Source: Falsigemmobacter faecalis
GTDB taxonomy: Bacteria; Pseudomonadota; Alphaproteobacteria; Rhodobacterales; Rhodobacteraceae
NCBI RefSeq assembly: GCF_003863335.1
Contig: NZ_RRAZ01000037.1
Coordinates: 1-33,678 of the forward strand
Direction of reading: 5' to 3'
DNA: 33,678 bases
Below are positions 1 to 10,802 of the stretch, piece after piece. Position 1 is the stretch's first letter. The number at the start of each line of letters is the position of its first letter. The notes under the pieces are model-generated. The model worked only from the letters and a program-made list of their open reading frames with translations, was not told the origin of the DNA and made no database searches. Position numbers and translations under genes: made by a program.

Positions 1-269
1 CAGTATTGCTGCTCTGACGGCGTGCCCTCGCCATGGTCACTCGAACCAGTGGCATGTCATGGCTCGATCGTGGCGCTGCCATGACGAATTTGTCCCATAG
101 GACATCCTTCCATTCCTGCGAAAAGATCACACCATCAAACCGTGGGATCAAACACATAGCTGATCTTTTCAGGGTCAGGACGGTGTAGTTGCAGAAGTCC
201 TCTGTGAGCGGGATCCACACGACGAATTCATGGGTATAAGGGGCTGGACCTGAACCCGCCCGCTAGCGC

Positions 270-1355
270 ACGGCGAACGGGAAGTCCTATAACGAGGCGC
301 TGACGCAGCGCGGTTCCTTGCTGATCTGTGTGGACAAGGACATGGCGCGGCGCGGTCCCGGGACTGGTGATATCGGTCGGCCTGCAGTCCTCAGCGGTGA
401 GAAGGATGAGAAACAGTCCGGGTCTGAGCAGGATAAGCATTTGATCCCGGGATCAAATGCCCTGCGATTGGTTTGCCCGACGAAGGCCATTCAGGTCTGC
501 CTCGTGGTGAAAATCCTGTTCGGGCCTCCGCTCCGACAAGCGACCGGGATGGTGGAGACTATTCTGTCGATGGCTGGTCTCGACTGGCCGGTGCCCGACT
601 TCTCGACCCTGAGCCGTCGCCAGAAGCGCCTTATGGTGCAGATATCGAACCGCCCTGCGCCGGGTCCGCTGAACCTGCTGGCGGACACTGAGCCAAGGAG
701 CCGCCACTGGTCCGAGGCCCATGGCGAAGGGGATCAGGTTCCCCGAACTCCTTTCCGGCCCGGCTTTTATGCGCAGGCATGGCACGCAGCGCCGACGCCA
801 ATATCGTAGGGTCAATCGTCGGGAAAACGCTCCACCGGATCGGTTCCTGATCCTTCTCATACTTGTGATGAACACGGCCACAGGCGACATCCGCGCCGTG
901 GAGTTCCCCTCGCGCGATAAAGGCGACAGCCCTGTCCTGCCGCATCTGCGAACCAGATCCCTTCTGGCGAACAGATCGACACCGTGACCCGCGACGGTGC
1001 CTTTGACACAAAGCGATGCCAGAGCGCGGTGGAACGGCGATCTACCCATCCGCAGGATGGGGCGGCGAGGACGAAAGGACGGTCCAGCCGACAAGGCCCG
1101 CAAGAGACCCTCAAAGCCGCGCAACACCTCAGACGAGCCGCATGGACACGTTGGGCTGGATATCATGTCCGAAGCAGGATCGAGGCCAACAGATTCACCC
1201 GAACCAATGGCGTTCACCGGTTCGACCTCAAGGCCTTTGGCGAAGGCATCGCTTCACAAGACCCGCACCACCAGACAGCCGAAGTCCGGATCCGCGTGGC
1301 ATTCATGAACCGCATCAATGCGCTCGGCACCGCCGGGATCCAGGGCCTGGTTTGA
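270..1355 (+). pseudogene. Decayed IS5-family DDE transposase
   Basis: Pieces of one transposase can be read in shifting frames. Frame 3 from about 288 gives YNEALTQRGSL, then VVKILFGPPLRQATGMVE and VPDFSTLSRRQK up to a stop at 807-809. Frame 1 (about 775-985) gives HGTQRRRQYR and TATGDIRAVEF. Frame 3 again (984-1355) gives DGAFDTKRC, WAGYHVRSRIEA and TAEVRIRVAFMNRINALGTA. This is the familiar order of IS5-group transposases, including the D-G-A-(F/Y)-D-T block and the YHVRSRIEA block near the catalytic Glu. At least three frame changes, an internal stop and an in-frame insertion near 396-478 show the gene is dead. Positions 1-269 hold no recognisable gene; the element's left end should lie there, but I could not fix a terminal repeat. 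Family assignment is by motif memory only. Confidence 0.8.
437..460. repeat. 24-bp perfect palindrome inside dead transposase
   Basis: The half-site GCATTTGATCCC is followed at once by its exact reverse complement, with no spacer. It sits inside a segment of about 83 nt (roughly 396-478) that interrupts the transposase between the RPAVLS and AIQVCL blocks, which are nearly contiguous in intact relatives. The insertion keeps the reading frame. Its origin is unknown. Confidence 0.8.
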
Positions 1356-1469
1356 ACCTACGGGACAGAGGAGCGACCGGACAAGGCCTACTTCTGCAGC
1401 AACGCCGGTCGCGGGGCAGACATCCTGTCTGGGGTGAAGGGTCAGGTGGACGGATTTCAGCCCTGAACG

Positions 1470-1762
1470 GACGGATGTCGACGATCTTCAGAAAGAGCCG
1501 GGACCGGCTGCTGCGCAGGGAGATATCGCGGGAGGTGATGGCTGCACTTCGCAGCCCATCGCGAACCGACCACCTCTGAGACCACCCCAATGAACCGCCA
1601 AAGCCGCAATGCCGAAGTGACCTTTCCGCGTGCGAAGAGCTCCAGTATCACCCATATCTCGGCGACAGATCCGGATGCGCGGCTTTACAAAAAACCGCCT
1701 GGCACCGGTGTAAGCTGTGCTTTATCGGCCATGCGCTGATGGAGAACCGCTCCGGTTTGATC
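1470..1762 (+). pseudogene. Remnant of a second DDE transposase (IS5/IS1182-like)
   Basis: Three fragments follow the order of a different transposase group. Positions 1476-1578 read STIFRKSRDRLLRREISREV, like the helical region before the catalytic core. Positions 1590-1711 read RNAEVTFPRAKSSS and then ATDPDARLYKKPPGTG. Positions 1712-1762, in another frame, read KLCFIGHALMENRSGLI. The DP(D/E)ARLY+K and KLCF(I/M)GHALMENR blocks are characteristic of this transposase group. Most of the N-terminal half and everything after GLI is missing, and there are at least two frame changes. The junction with the preceding IS remnant (1356-1469) has no recognisable coding content. Positions 1763-1942 hold no gene. 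Confidence 0.72.
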
Positions 1763-1942
1763 CTTCGAAGGCGCGCCCTCACCCGCCGCGATGAGGCAGA
1801 GGGTGCATCACGCAGATTTTTTAAATAAATCAGTCAATTACGCTATGAATTTAGGCGACAGTCCGGAGACACGGGTTGGCTCCCTGCCGATTAAACCAAC
1901 GGACCCGGGGCCTGACGCAAATGGCGCAAAGGCCGCCTGCGG

Positions 1943-1977
1943 GACGAAAAACCCCGCCGCGGGATGCGCGGCGGGGC
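1943..1977 (-). terminator. Intrinsic terminator of katG
   Basis: Read on the minus strand, a 10-bp perfect stem (CCCCGCCGCG pairing 1952-1961 with 1967-1976) with a 5-nt loop is followed by five U residues (complement of 1947-1951). It lies about 45 bp past the katG stop codon. Confidence 0.9.
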
Positions 1978-2019
1978 TTTAAGGCCCCGGCCCGTCCGGG
2001 CCGGAGCAGATCAGAGCAG

Positions 2020-4278
<2,259 letters not shown>

Positions 4279-4285
4279 TCATAAA

Positions 4286-4327
4286 TTGAACTAGTATTTT
4301 CAAATAGATGTGATAAGCTTAGCTTAT
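4286..4327. promoter_or_regulatory. katG-oxyR divergent control region with two inverted repeats
   Basis: The 125-bp gap between the divergent katG and oxyR genes is AT-rich, unlike its surroundings. It contains TTGAA-N8-TTCAA (4286-4303), an inverted repeat of the T-N11-A layout typical of LysR-family sites. A second repeat, ATAAGCT-T-AGCTTAT (4313-4327), overlaps the oxyR start codon. Binding of OxyR is inferred from position and symmetry; the second repeat would suit autorepression. Neither site matches the full four-part E. coli OxyR consensus that I could reconstruct. Confidence 0.6.
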
Positions 4328-5237
4328 GATAACCCTGAAGCATCTGCGCTATTTCGCAGCCCTCGCCCAGCATCGCCACTTTCAGCGCGCCGCCGAGGCC
4401 TGCGCCATCAGCCAGCCCGCTTTATCGCTGCAGATCAAAGAGCTGGAGACCCTGCTCGGTGCGCCGCTGGTCGAACGCGGCAGCCGTCAGATTGGTCTGA
4501 CAGCCCTTGGTGAGGTCTTTGAAAAGCGCGCCCGGGGGATTTTGCTGGAGGTGTCAGAGCTTTCGGACCTCGCCCGCGCGGCCCAGGGCCGGATGCAGGG
4601 GACGCTGCGCCTTGGGATGATTTCAACGGTTGCGCCCTATCTCTTTCCCGCAGTGATCCGGCGGCTGCTGGACGAGATGCCCGATCTTGACCTGCGCCCG
4701 CGCGAAACCACCACCGACAAGCTGATTGAAGAGCTGACCGCAGGCCGCCTTGACGCCGCGGTGATGGCGCTGCCGGTCTCAGAACCCGGTCTGGAAGAGC
4801 ATTTCCTGTTTGAAGAGGAATTCCACCTCGTGCGGCCTGCGCAAGATGCGGGCGATCCGCTGCCCTTTCCCGGCCTGCTGCCGCCGGGCATGCGGCTTTT
4901 GCTGCTGGAGGAGGGGCACTGCTTCCGCGATCAGGCGCTTGGCTATTGCTCGATGCAAAATGACGTCGCCCCCGATATGCTGGAGGGGACGTCGCTGGCG
5001 ACGCTTGTGCAGATGGTGGAGGCCGGGATCGGCGTGACCCTGATCCCCGCCATGGCCATCGCGCGCGAAACCGCAGGCTCGGATGTCAGCGTCACCCGCC
5101 TGTCGCGGCCCCGCCCGGTGCGCCGCATCGGGATGATCTGGCGCAGCAGCAACCCCCTCTCGCAGCATCTGAGCGAGATCGCCAGCCTGATCCGCACCGA
5201 GCATGAGCGCCTGAGCGCAGGTCTTCCGCCCCGCTGA
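4326..5237 (+). CDS. oxyR: Hydrogen-peroxide sensor, LysR family OxyR
   Basis: LysR-type transcriptional regulator of the peroxide response, 303 residues. The N-terminal winged helix-turn-helix spans about residues 1-60 (HFQRAAEACAISQPALSLQI). The effector domain carries the OxyR redox signature GHCFRDQALGYC. Its two cysteines fall at residues 199 and 208, the same numbers and spacing as the peroxide-sensing disulfide of E. coli OxyR. This separates it from other LysR proteins. It is divergent from katG, its expected main target. No clear Shine-Dalgarno sequence precedes the ATG at 4326; the upstream bases form an inverted repeat instead. Confidence 0.95.
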   Translation: MITLKHLRYFAALAQHRHFQRAAEACAISQPALSLQIKELETLLGAPLVERGSRQIGLTALGEVFEKRARGILLEVSELSDLARAAQGRMQGTLRLGMISTVAPYLFPAVIRRLLDEMPDLDLRPRETTTDKLIEELTAGRLDAAVMALPVSEPGLEEHFLFEEEFHLVRPAQDAGDPLPFPGLLPPGMRLLLLEEGHCFRDQALGYCSMQNDVAPDMLEGTSLATLVQMVEAGIGVTLIPAMAIARETAGSDVSVTRLSRPRPVRRIGMIWRSSNPLSQHLSEIASLIRTEHERLSAGLPPR

Positions 5238-5417
5238 AGGCGGCTCCGGCGCATAAGCCCGCGCAACCAGAAGGCGGCACCGGAATTCCGCCGCCCCGCG
5301 CCTGAGGGTATCAGCAAAGGCCCGAACCCGCGATAAATCCTTTGCCAGCCGCAGCCCGCCCGCGCCATAACATCGGCGGGCGCATGCGAAAAAGGCGCCG
5401 CTGGCAGGAAGACACCG

Positions 5418-6932
5418 ATGACCAACCCGCTTTTTGACGCCCTGATCGCCCCGCATAAAGCCCGCCGGAGCCCGCTGCTGATCCTTCAGGATCAAAGCGA
5501 AATGAGCGGCGCGGATTTTGTCGCCCGCGCGCTGCGCTATGCCCGCGTGCTCAGCGATCTCGGTCTGCGTCCCGGCGACCGGATGGCGGTTCAGATCGCC
5601 AAATCGGGTGAAGCCCTGGCGCTTTACGCCGCAAGCCTCGCCGCAGGCGTGGTGTTTTTGCCGCTGAACACCGCCTATACCGGCCCTGAGGTCAGCTATT
5701 TCGTGACAGACAGCGGCGCGGCCCTGCTGGTTGGCGACCCGGAAAAAGCCGCGGCCCTGGGCGCGGTCGCCGCCTCTGCCGGGGCGCGCTTTGAAACCCT
5801 GGGGGCCGCGGGGGACGGCAGCCTTGCCGCCCTGGCCGATCGGGCAGCCGACGATTTCCAGCCCGTGGAGCGCGCGCCCGATGATCTGGCGGCGATCCTT
5901 TACACCTCGGGCACCACCGGGCGCTCAAAAGGCGCGATGCTCTCGCAGCGCAATCTTTTGGAAAACGCCCGCGTCCTGGTGAAGGCCTGGCACTTCACCC
6001 CCGACGACACGCTTTTGCACATGCTGCCGATTTTTCACACCCACGGTCTGTTTGTCGCCAGCAATGTCTCGCTGCTCTCAGGTGGAAAAATGATTTTCCT
6101 GCCGGGCTTTAACACCGCCGAGGCCCTCGCTTTTCTGCCGCGCGCCACCACCATGATGGGGGTGCCGACCTTTTACACCCGGCTTCTCTCAGAGCCCGGC
6201 TTCACCCGCGATCTGACCGCCCATATGCGGCTTTTCACCTCCGGCTCAGCCCCGCTTCTGGCAGAGACCCATATCGCCTTTGAAGAGCGCAGCGGCCACC
6301 GCATCCTTGAACGCTACGGCATGACCGAGACCAATATGACCACCTCAAACCCATATGAAGGCGAGCGCCGCGCCGGAACCGTCGGCCCCGCCCTGCCGGG
6401 GATTGAGGTGAAAATCACCGATCCCGCCACCGGAGAGACCCTGCCCAAGGGCAGGCCTGGCATGATCGAAGTGCGCGGCCCGAATGTCTTTCAGGGCTAT
6501 TGGAACATGCCCGAAAAGACCGCTGAGGAACTGCGCCCCGACGGCTTTTTCATCACCGGCGATATCGCGGTCATGGACGACCAGGGCTATGTCACCATCG
6601 TCGGCCGCCAGAAAGATCTTATCATCTCAGGGGGATATAACATCTACCCCAAAGAGCTGGAGCTGATCCTTGATGCCCGGCCCGGCGTTTTGGAAAGCGC
6701 CGTTGTGGGCGTGCCGCATCCCGATTTCGGCGAAGCCGTGGTGGCGGTTCTCGTCCGCCAGCCGGGGGTTGAGCCGGATCTTGCGGCGATCAAAGCCAGG
6801 CTCTCGGACGAATTGGCAAAGTTCAAACAACCCAAGCGCTATGTCGTGGTGGATGAACTGCCGCGCAACACCATGGGCAAAGTGCAAAAGAACCTGCTGC
6901 GCAAAGAATATGCAGAGAGTTTCCGCGCCTGA
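5418..6932 (+). CDS. matB: Malonyl-CoA synthetase MatB
   Basis: ATP-dependent ligase joining malonate (or methylmalonate) to CoA through an acyl-adenylate, 504 residues. The ANL-superfamily motifs are present: phosphate loop YTSGTTGRSKG (about residues 162-172), RYGMTET (about 298-304), the hinge region GRQKDLII and the catalytic C-terminal Lys in NTMGKVQK (about 485-491). The stretches FHTHGLFVASNV, FTSGSAPLLAETH and MTETNMTTSNPYEGER match the MatB subgroup rather than acetyl- or aryl-CoA ligases. An AGGAAG ribosome binding site precedes the ATG. The usual partners matA (malonyl-CoA decarboxylase) and matC (transporter) are not in the window, so the gene stands alone behind oxyR. The specificity call rests on subgroup motifs. 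Confidence 0.88.
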   Translation: MTNPLFDALIAPHKARRSPLLILQDQSEMSGADFVARALRYARVLSDLGLRPGDRMAVQIAKSGEALALYAASLAAGVVFLPLNTAYTGPEVSYFVTDSGAALLVGDPEKAAALGAVAASAGARFETLGAAGDGSLAALADRAADDFQPVERAPDDLAAILYTSGTTGRSKGAMLSQRNLLENARVLVKAWHFTPDDTLLHMLPIFHTHGLFVASNVSLLSGGKMIFLPGFNTAEALAFLPRATTMMGVPTFYTRLLSEPGFTRDLTAHMRLFTSGSAPLLAETHIAFEERSGHRILERYGMTETNMTTSNPYEGERRAGTVGPALPGIEVKITDPATGETLPKGRPGMIEVRGPNVFQGYWNMPEKTAEELRPDGFFITGDIAVMDDQGYVTIVGRQKDLIISGGYNIYPKELELILDARPGVLESAVVGVPHPDFGEAVVAVLVRQPGVEPDLAAIKARLSDELAKFKQPKRYVVVDELPRNTMGKVQKNLLRKEYAESFRA

Positions 6933-7075
6933 CGTCAAACGGCCCGGCCGGGACAAATTGCGCTGATCTGCGCTCGGAAGCTCTGCGCGAAAAGCGGATG
7001 GTCGCGCGACAGCCCCTCAGGCGAAGCCGCCAGAAAGAGACAGAGCGGCTGGCCGCTCTGGCCCGGGTCATGCGC

Positions 7076-7110
7076 GGGGCGGTGCGTGCCTTTAACAGCC
7101 GCACCGCCCC
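7076..7110. terminator. GC-rich hairpin between convergent genes
   Basis: An 11-bp perfect stem (GGGGCGGTGCG, 7076-7086, pairing with 7100-7110) with a 13-nt loop lies 7 bp past the stop of the leftward binding-protein gene and between it and the rightward matB. There is no U-run on either strand, so it may work as a transcript-end stabiliser or a weak terminator. Confidence 0.55.
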
Positions 7111-7117
7111 GTAAAGA

Positions 7118-8626
7118 TCAGCCCTTGGTCACGCCTTCGAGACGGATCAGACCATCCGCATAGGGCTGAAAGCCCTGCACAGCGGTGTTGAAGCCCCAGA
7201 TCCAGGCCTGGTGATAAAGATAGACCAGCGGCAGCTCATCGTTCAGCACTTTGCGCGCGGCATCATACTGCACCTTGCGCAGCGCCGGATCGCTTTGCGC
7301 CCGGGCCGCCGCCAGCGCCTCATCCACAACCGCGTTTGAGAGCTTCGCGTCGTTCATGCCACCGCCGGTGACGACGAACTGGTTAAGGTTGGTGTCAGGA
7401 TCGACATAGCCCGACCAGCCGGTCAGCGTCGCCTCATAGCGGCCTTCCGCCTGCGCGGCGAGCATCGAGGCAAATTCAACCGCCTCAATCTTCACCTCAA
7501 TCCCGGCCTCTGCGACCATGGCCTGCAGCACCTGCGCCACCTGCAGGTTCACCTGGTTGTTCGGCACGGTCAGAGTGAAGCTGAAGCCCTCAAGACCCAC
7601 CGATTTAATCAGCTCACGCGCTTTGGCCAGATCGCGCTGCGGCACCGGGGTCCCGGCGTCATTCCAGAACGAGCCCGGCGCGAAGGGCTGGTTGCCGGGC
7701 GTATAAAGCCCCTCAAAGACCACCTGGTTCAGCGCCTCGCGGTCGATGGCATAAGACAGCGCCTGGCGCAGTTCTTTGTGCTGCGACAGCGGGTTATGCG
7801 CACCCGCGCCGGTGCCGTTGGCCAGGTTGACCGTCATACCCTGATAGCCGAGGCTCTGGGCCTTCACATGGGCCAGACGCGCATCCGAGGTGACGGTTGC
7901 CAGATCCGCCGGCGCGATCCGCTCGATCATATCGAGATCGCCCGAGCGCAGGTTGGCCAGACGCACGGTCGAATCCGGGATCGGCAGGAAGGTCACGGTG
8001 TCAAAGGTATATCCGACGGCGTTATAATAGCCGGCGTCTTTTTCCAGAACGATGCGGTCCTGGGCCACGCGCTCTTTGAACTTATAGGGGCCGACGCAGA
8101 CCGGATGTGCGCCGAAAGTCTCGCCCGACGCCTCAACGGCGGTGGGCGAGGTGATCACGCCCGCCCGCGCCGCAAGACGCGGGATCAGCGTGGCATCGGG
8201 CGCATTCAGCGTGAAAACCACCTCATGGCTGCCCTTCGCGGTGATCTCATTCACCGAAGAAAGCTCGCTTGCACGGCGGCTGCCCTGGGCGGTTTTCGCA
8301 CGCATGATGCTGTGCACCACCGCCGCCGCATCAAAGGGCGTGCCATCCTGGAAGCTCACGCCCTCGCGCAGCGTCAGGCTCAGCGACAGACCATCCTCCG
8401 AGAGCGTCCAGCCCGTCGCCAGCGCCGGAACCAGCTCCGAGGCCGCCGAAAAGCCCACCAGCTTATCGCACATCGAGGCCATGACGATCTCACCCACAAA
8501 GGTGCGCGAGAAAACCGGGTCCAGAACATCGGCGTCATCATTCAGACCGATGCGAAGATCCGCCGACAAAGCCGGGGTTGCGAGTGCCACTGAAAGCAGC
8601 AGCCCGCGCAGGAGCGTAGAAGTCAT
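7118..8626 (-). CDS. ABC transporter substrate-binding protein, oligopeptide/nickel type
   Basis: Periplasmic solute-binding protein of the SBP_bac_5 (DppA/OppA/NikA) family, 502 residues. A signal peptide is clear (SVALATPALSADLRIG, cleavage near residue 21). The family pattern follows: LDPVFSRTFVGEIVMASMCDKLVG near the N terminus, ALATGWTLSEDGLSLSLTLREGVSFQDGTPF, and AVDRE-like AIDREALNQVVFEG in the middle. No lipobox is present. It follows the acetamidase gene by 34 bp in the same direction and probably shares its transcript. No matching permease or ATPase of the Opp type is in the window, so it either works with a distant transporter or acts as a scavenging receptor. The ligand cannot be read from sequence. 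Confidence 0.88.
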   Translation of the reverse strand: MTSTLLRGLLLSVALATPALSADLRIGLNDDADVLDPVFSRTFVGEIVMASMCDKLVGFSAASELVPALATGWTLSEDGLSLSLTLREGVSFQDGTPFDAAAVVHSIMRAKTAQGSRRASELSSVNEITAKGSHEVVFTLNAPDATLIPRLAARAGVITSPTAVEASGETFGAHPVCVGPYKFKERVAQDRIVLEKDAGYYNAVGYTFDTVTFLPIPDSTVRLANLRSGDLDMIERIAPADLATVTSDARLAHVKAQSLGYQGMTVNLANGTGAGAHNPLSQHKELRQALSYAIDREALNQVVFEGLYTPGNQPFAPGSFWNDAGTPVPQRDLAKARELIKSVGLEGFSFTLTVPNNQVNLQVAQVLQAMVAEAGIEVKIEAVEFASMLAAQAEGRYEATLTGWSGYVDPDTNLNQFVVTGGGMNDAKLSNAVVDEALAAARAQSDPALRKVQYDAARKVLNDELPLVYLYHQAWIWGFNTAVQGFQPYADGLIRLEGVTKG

Positions 8627-8660
8627 CCTGTTGGTCCTTTAAATCGAAAGACAGTCCCGC

Positions 8661-9617
8661 TCAGCCGCGCTGCAGCAGGGATTTTTTCACGCGGCCATGG
8701 ATGCCTTTTTCGCCGTTGACCGATTGGGTCACCGCAAAATCGACCGCCATAGAGCAGAATTGATAGGCCTCACCCGGGGTGATGCCGCAGTGGCGCGAGA
8801 TCAGCGCAATCATCTGACGCAGCGCGATTTTCAGCGCCTGATCGAGGCTTTCATGAAAGCCCATGGTGATGAATTCATCCGCCGTTTCGGCCATCGGATA
8901 ATCGACCTGCAGCGCGCCCTTTTTGTGCAGCCCAAAGGTGAAAGTCCCGGTCAGTGAGGTCTCAAGCGCTGTGATGCAGACCTCGCCATCGCCCTGACAG
9001 CCGTGCCCGTCCCCGCAGGAGAACAGCCCCCCTTCGGCCTGCACCGGCAGAAAAAGCTTCGCGCCTTCGGTCAGCAGTTTCAGGTCAATATTGCCGCCAA
9101 AAACCCGCGGCTGCACCGAAGTGAGTTCCCCCCATTCCGGCGCAGGCGCCAGCCCCATGACCCCGAAGAAGGGCGACAGCGGCAGCACCGCGCCCCAGGG
9201 CAGACGGGCGGTTTTTGCCGCGCGGTCGATCGGGATCACATCAAGGTTCATCGCCGAAACCGGCAGCTCGCCCATCAGCGTGCCCGCGCTCGGGCGCAGC
9301 GCATTATAGCCCCAGTCCGCGCCCAGATCGATCTTCTCAATCGCGATCTCCAGCACATCGCCGGGCATCGCGCCGCGCACCGCGACCGGGCCGGTCAGCA
9401 GATGCGCCACCCGCGGCAGATCGGCATCCAGCACCGCGCGATGCGCCGCGCTGACCGTCCTGCCCGAGCCCGCTTTGGGCAGATGCATCTCGCGACCCGA
9501 GAAGGTCTCAATCCTCACCCGGGCACCGGGATCGACTTCCATGACCGGCGGCAGGTCAGACCAAAAGCGGCCCCAATGCACCGTAGACGGGGTGGCGGGC
9601 AGGAAAAGATCTGACAT
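8661..9617 (-). CDS. Acetamidase/formamidase family amidohydrolase
   Basis: Member of the FmdA/AmdA family, which hydrolyses small amides to ammonia and a carboxylic acid. The 318-residue length is typical. Hallmarks are FGGNIDLKLLTEGAKLFLPV and GGLFSCGDGHGCQGDGEV, the metal/substrate region of this family, and the N-terminal GPVAVRGAMPGDVLEI strand. There is no signal peptide, so the enzyme is cytoplasmic. An AGAGG ribosome binding site precedes the ATG. It lies between the monooxygenase operon and an oligopeptide-type binding protein, which suggests release of nitrogen or of an acyl group from an imported compound. Whether it removes an N-acetyl group in the upstream pathway is speculation. 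Confidence 0.85.
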   Translation of the reverse strand: MSDLFLPATPSTVHWGRFWSDLPPVMEVDPGARVRIETFSGREMHLPKAGSGRTVSAAHRAVLDADLPRVAHLLTGPVAVRGAMPGDVLEIAIEKIDLGADWGYNALRPSAGTLMGELPVSAMNLDVIPIDRAAKTARLPWGAVLPLSPFFGVMGLAPAPEWGELTSVQPRVFGGNIDLKLLTEGAKLFLPVQAEGGLFSCGDGHGCQGDGEVCITALETSLTGTFTFGLHKKGALQVDYPMAETADEFITMGFHESLDQALKIALRQMIALISRHCGITPGEAYQFCSMAVDFAVTQSVNGEKGIHGRVKKSLLQRG

Positions 9618-9637
9618 AACAGCCTCTTAGTTGAACA

Positions 9638-9668
9638 GGCACCGGGTGCGCTACAGTGCATCGGTGCC
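9638..9668 (-). promoter_or_regulatory. Hairpin in amidase 5' leader
   Basis: GGCACCG (9638-9644) pairs with CGGTGCC (9662-9668), with a further inner TGC/GCA pairing. It lies 20-50 nt upstream of the amidase start on the transcribed minus strand. It could be a leader structure or an operator; nothing identifies a known riboswitch. Confidence 0.4.
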
Positions 9669-9732
9669 CGCCCGAGGGGGGATGTCAACGTGAGCAGAGG
9701 GCTGTGGCAAAGCGCCACCTGTCATTCGCCTC

Positions 9733-9747
9733 TTAATGATGCATTAA
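9733..9747. promoter_or_regulatory. Inverted repeat upstream of amidase gene
   Basis: TTAATG-ATG-CATTAA, a perfect 6-bp inverted repeat with a 3-bp centre, stands out in an AT-rich island about 115 bp upstream of the amidase gene. It is likely an operator or promoter-linked site; the regulator is unknown. Confidence 0.45.
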
Positions 9748-9790
9748 AATCACAAAGTGCTGACTTCCCGGGCATTCACGCCTCAAATGA

Positions 9791-9806
9791 CTGCCTTTTC
9801 AGGCAG
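9791..9806 (-). terminator. Small hairpin after the monooxygenase gene
   Basis: CTGCCT/AGGCAG with a GAAA loop (minus strand) lies 12 nt past the stop of the luciferase-like gene. Only a short mixed U stretch (UCAUUU) follows, so it is a weak terminator or processing site separating the upstream operon from the amidase gene. Confidence 0.5.
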
Positions 9807-9818
9807 ATGACTGAGATC

Positions 9819-10799
9819 TCAGCGCAGCGGTGCAAAAAGTTTGACCGCATCGCGCAGAATCTGTCGATAATCCGCCGCTTCAAATTCATAGGGCAGCTCA
9901 AAGCGCAGATGGTTGCTCAGCGGCAGCACCGGATCGCGGGCCAGGGCCGCCAGGATCTCCTCGCTGTGGCCGACCAGATCGGGCAGAAACATCACCCGCC
10001 CCGGCCCGTTGGGCGCGCGCGTCCGCGCCAGCCGCGCATCGCGGTAGGCCCTGTAGCGCGCCGCCTGCTCCGGCGTGGCGCTGTCGGTCAGCAGGATCAC
10101 CCGACCCAGCCCAAGGCGCGGCCCGCCCGGACCCGCCCAGTCGCGGCGGTGGCTCTCGATCAACTGCCTTTGCGTGGTCAGAAAATCCTCGCTCCCCTCA
10201 GCCGTGATCACATTCCCGGTCAGCAGATGCCAGCCGTTCTGCGCCGCCCAGGTCGCCGAAGCGGTCGAGCCCGCGCCATACCAAAGCCGCTCTGTCAGAC
10301 CCGCCGCATGGGGCAGCACCCGCGGCACCTGGGCCCCGGCGGCATTGCCGCTTAAGGCCTGATCCGCCAGCGGCTCTGATCGCAAGGCCTGCGCCAGCAG
10401 CGCCGCCGTTTCATGCTTTGCCCCCGGCGCGCGCAGCGGCAAAAGCGGGCCCAGCAGATCGGCGAAAGCCGCCCCCCCGGCGCTGACGCCCACATTCAGC
10501 CGCCCGCCCGAGAGCACATCCACCGTGGCCAGATCTTCCGCCAGCCGCAAAGGCGTCTCATAGCCCAGCGGGATCACCCCCGTCCCAAGGCCAATGCGCG
10601 AGGTGCGCTGCGTGGCCGCCGCCAGAAAGGTCGCCGCCGAGGAGACCCCGCGCTCCAGATGCCGCTGGCGCACCCAGGCGCTGTCAAAGCCCAGCTCTTC
10701 CGCAAGGGTAAAGAGCGAAAGGGTCTCCTCCAGCCCCTGGCGCGGCGCGTCAAAACCGTAGTTGCCCGGGATCAGCAATGCGAAATGAGAAATCGCCAT
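9819..10799 (-). CDS. Luciferase-like FMN-dependent monooxygenase
   Basis: LLM-class flavin-dependent oxidoreductase, 326 residues, with the bacterial-luciferase TIM-barrel pattern. Features are the N-terminal barrel strand (HFALLIPGN), FTLAEELGFDSAWVRQRHLERG, RIGLGTGVIPLGYETPLRLAEDLATVDVLSGGRLNVGVSAGG, and WYGAGSTASATWAAQNGWHLL. These enzymes use reduced FMN from a separate reductase to oxygenate a small substrate, often cleaving a C-S or C-N bond. It starts only 3 bp after the upstream binding-protein gene and closes that operon, so it most likely oxidises the imported compound. It corresponds in position and family to YtmO (CmoO) of the B. subtilis S-alkylcysteine operon. No flavin reductase gene is adjacent; the flavoprotein at 15615-16244 is a possible but unproven partner. 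Confidence 0.87.
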   Translation of the reverse strand: MAISHFALLIPGNYGFDAPRQGLEETLSLFTLAEELGFDSAWVRQRHLERGVSSAATFLAAATQRTSRIGLGTGVIPLGYETPLRLAEDLATVDVLSGGRLNVGVSAGGAAFADLLGPLLPLRAPGAKHETAALLAQALRSEPLADQALSGNAAGAQVPRVLPHAAGLTERLWYGAGSTASATWAAQNGWHLLTGNVITAEGSEDFLTTQRQLIESHRRDWAGPGGPRLGLGRVILLTDSATPEQAARYRAYRDARLARTRAPNGPGRVMFLPDLVGHSEEILAALARDPVLPLSNHLRFELPYEFEAADYRQILRDAVKLFAPLR

Positions 10800-10802
10800 G
10801 GC

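Noticed and set aside
6940-7075. Minus-strand stretch reading LCLFLAASPEGLSRDHPLFAQSF, looking like the C-terminal end of a regulator
   Set aside because: About 45 residues only, with no start or upstream continuation; could be a gene remnant but cannot be supported.
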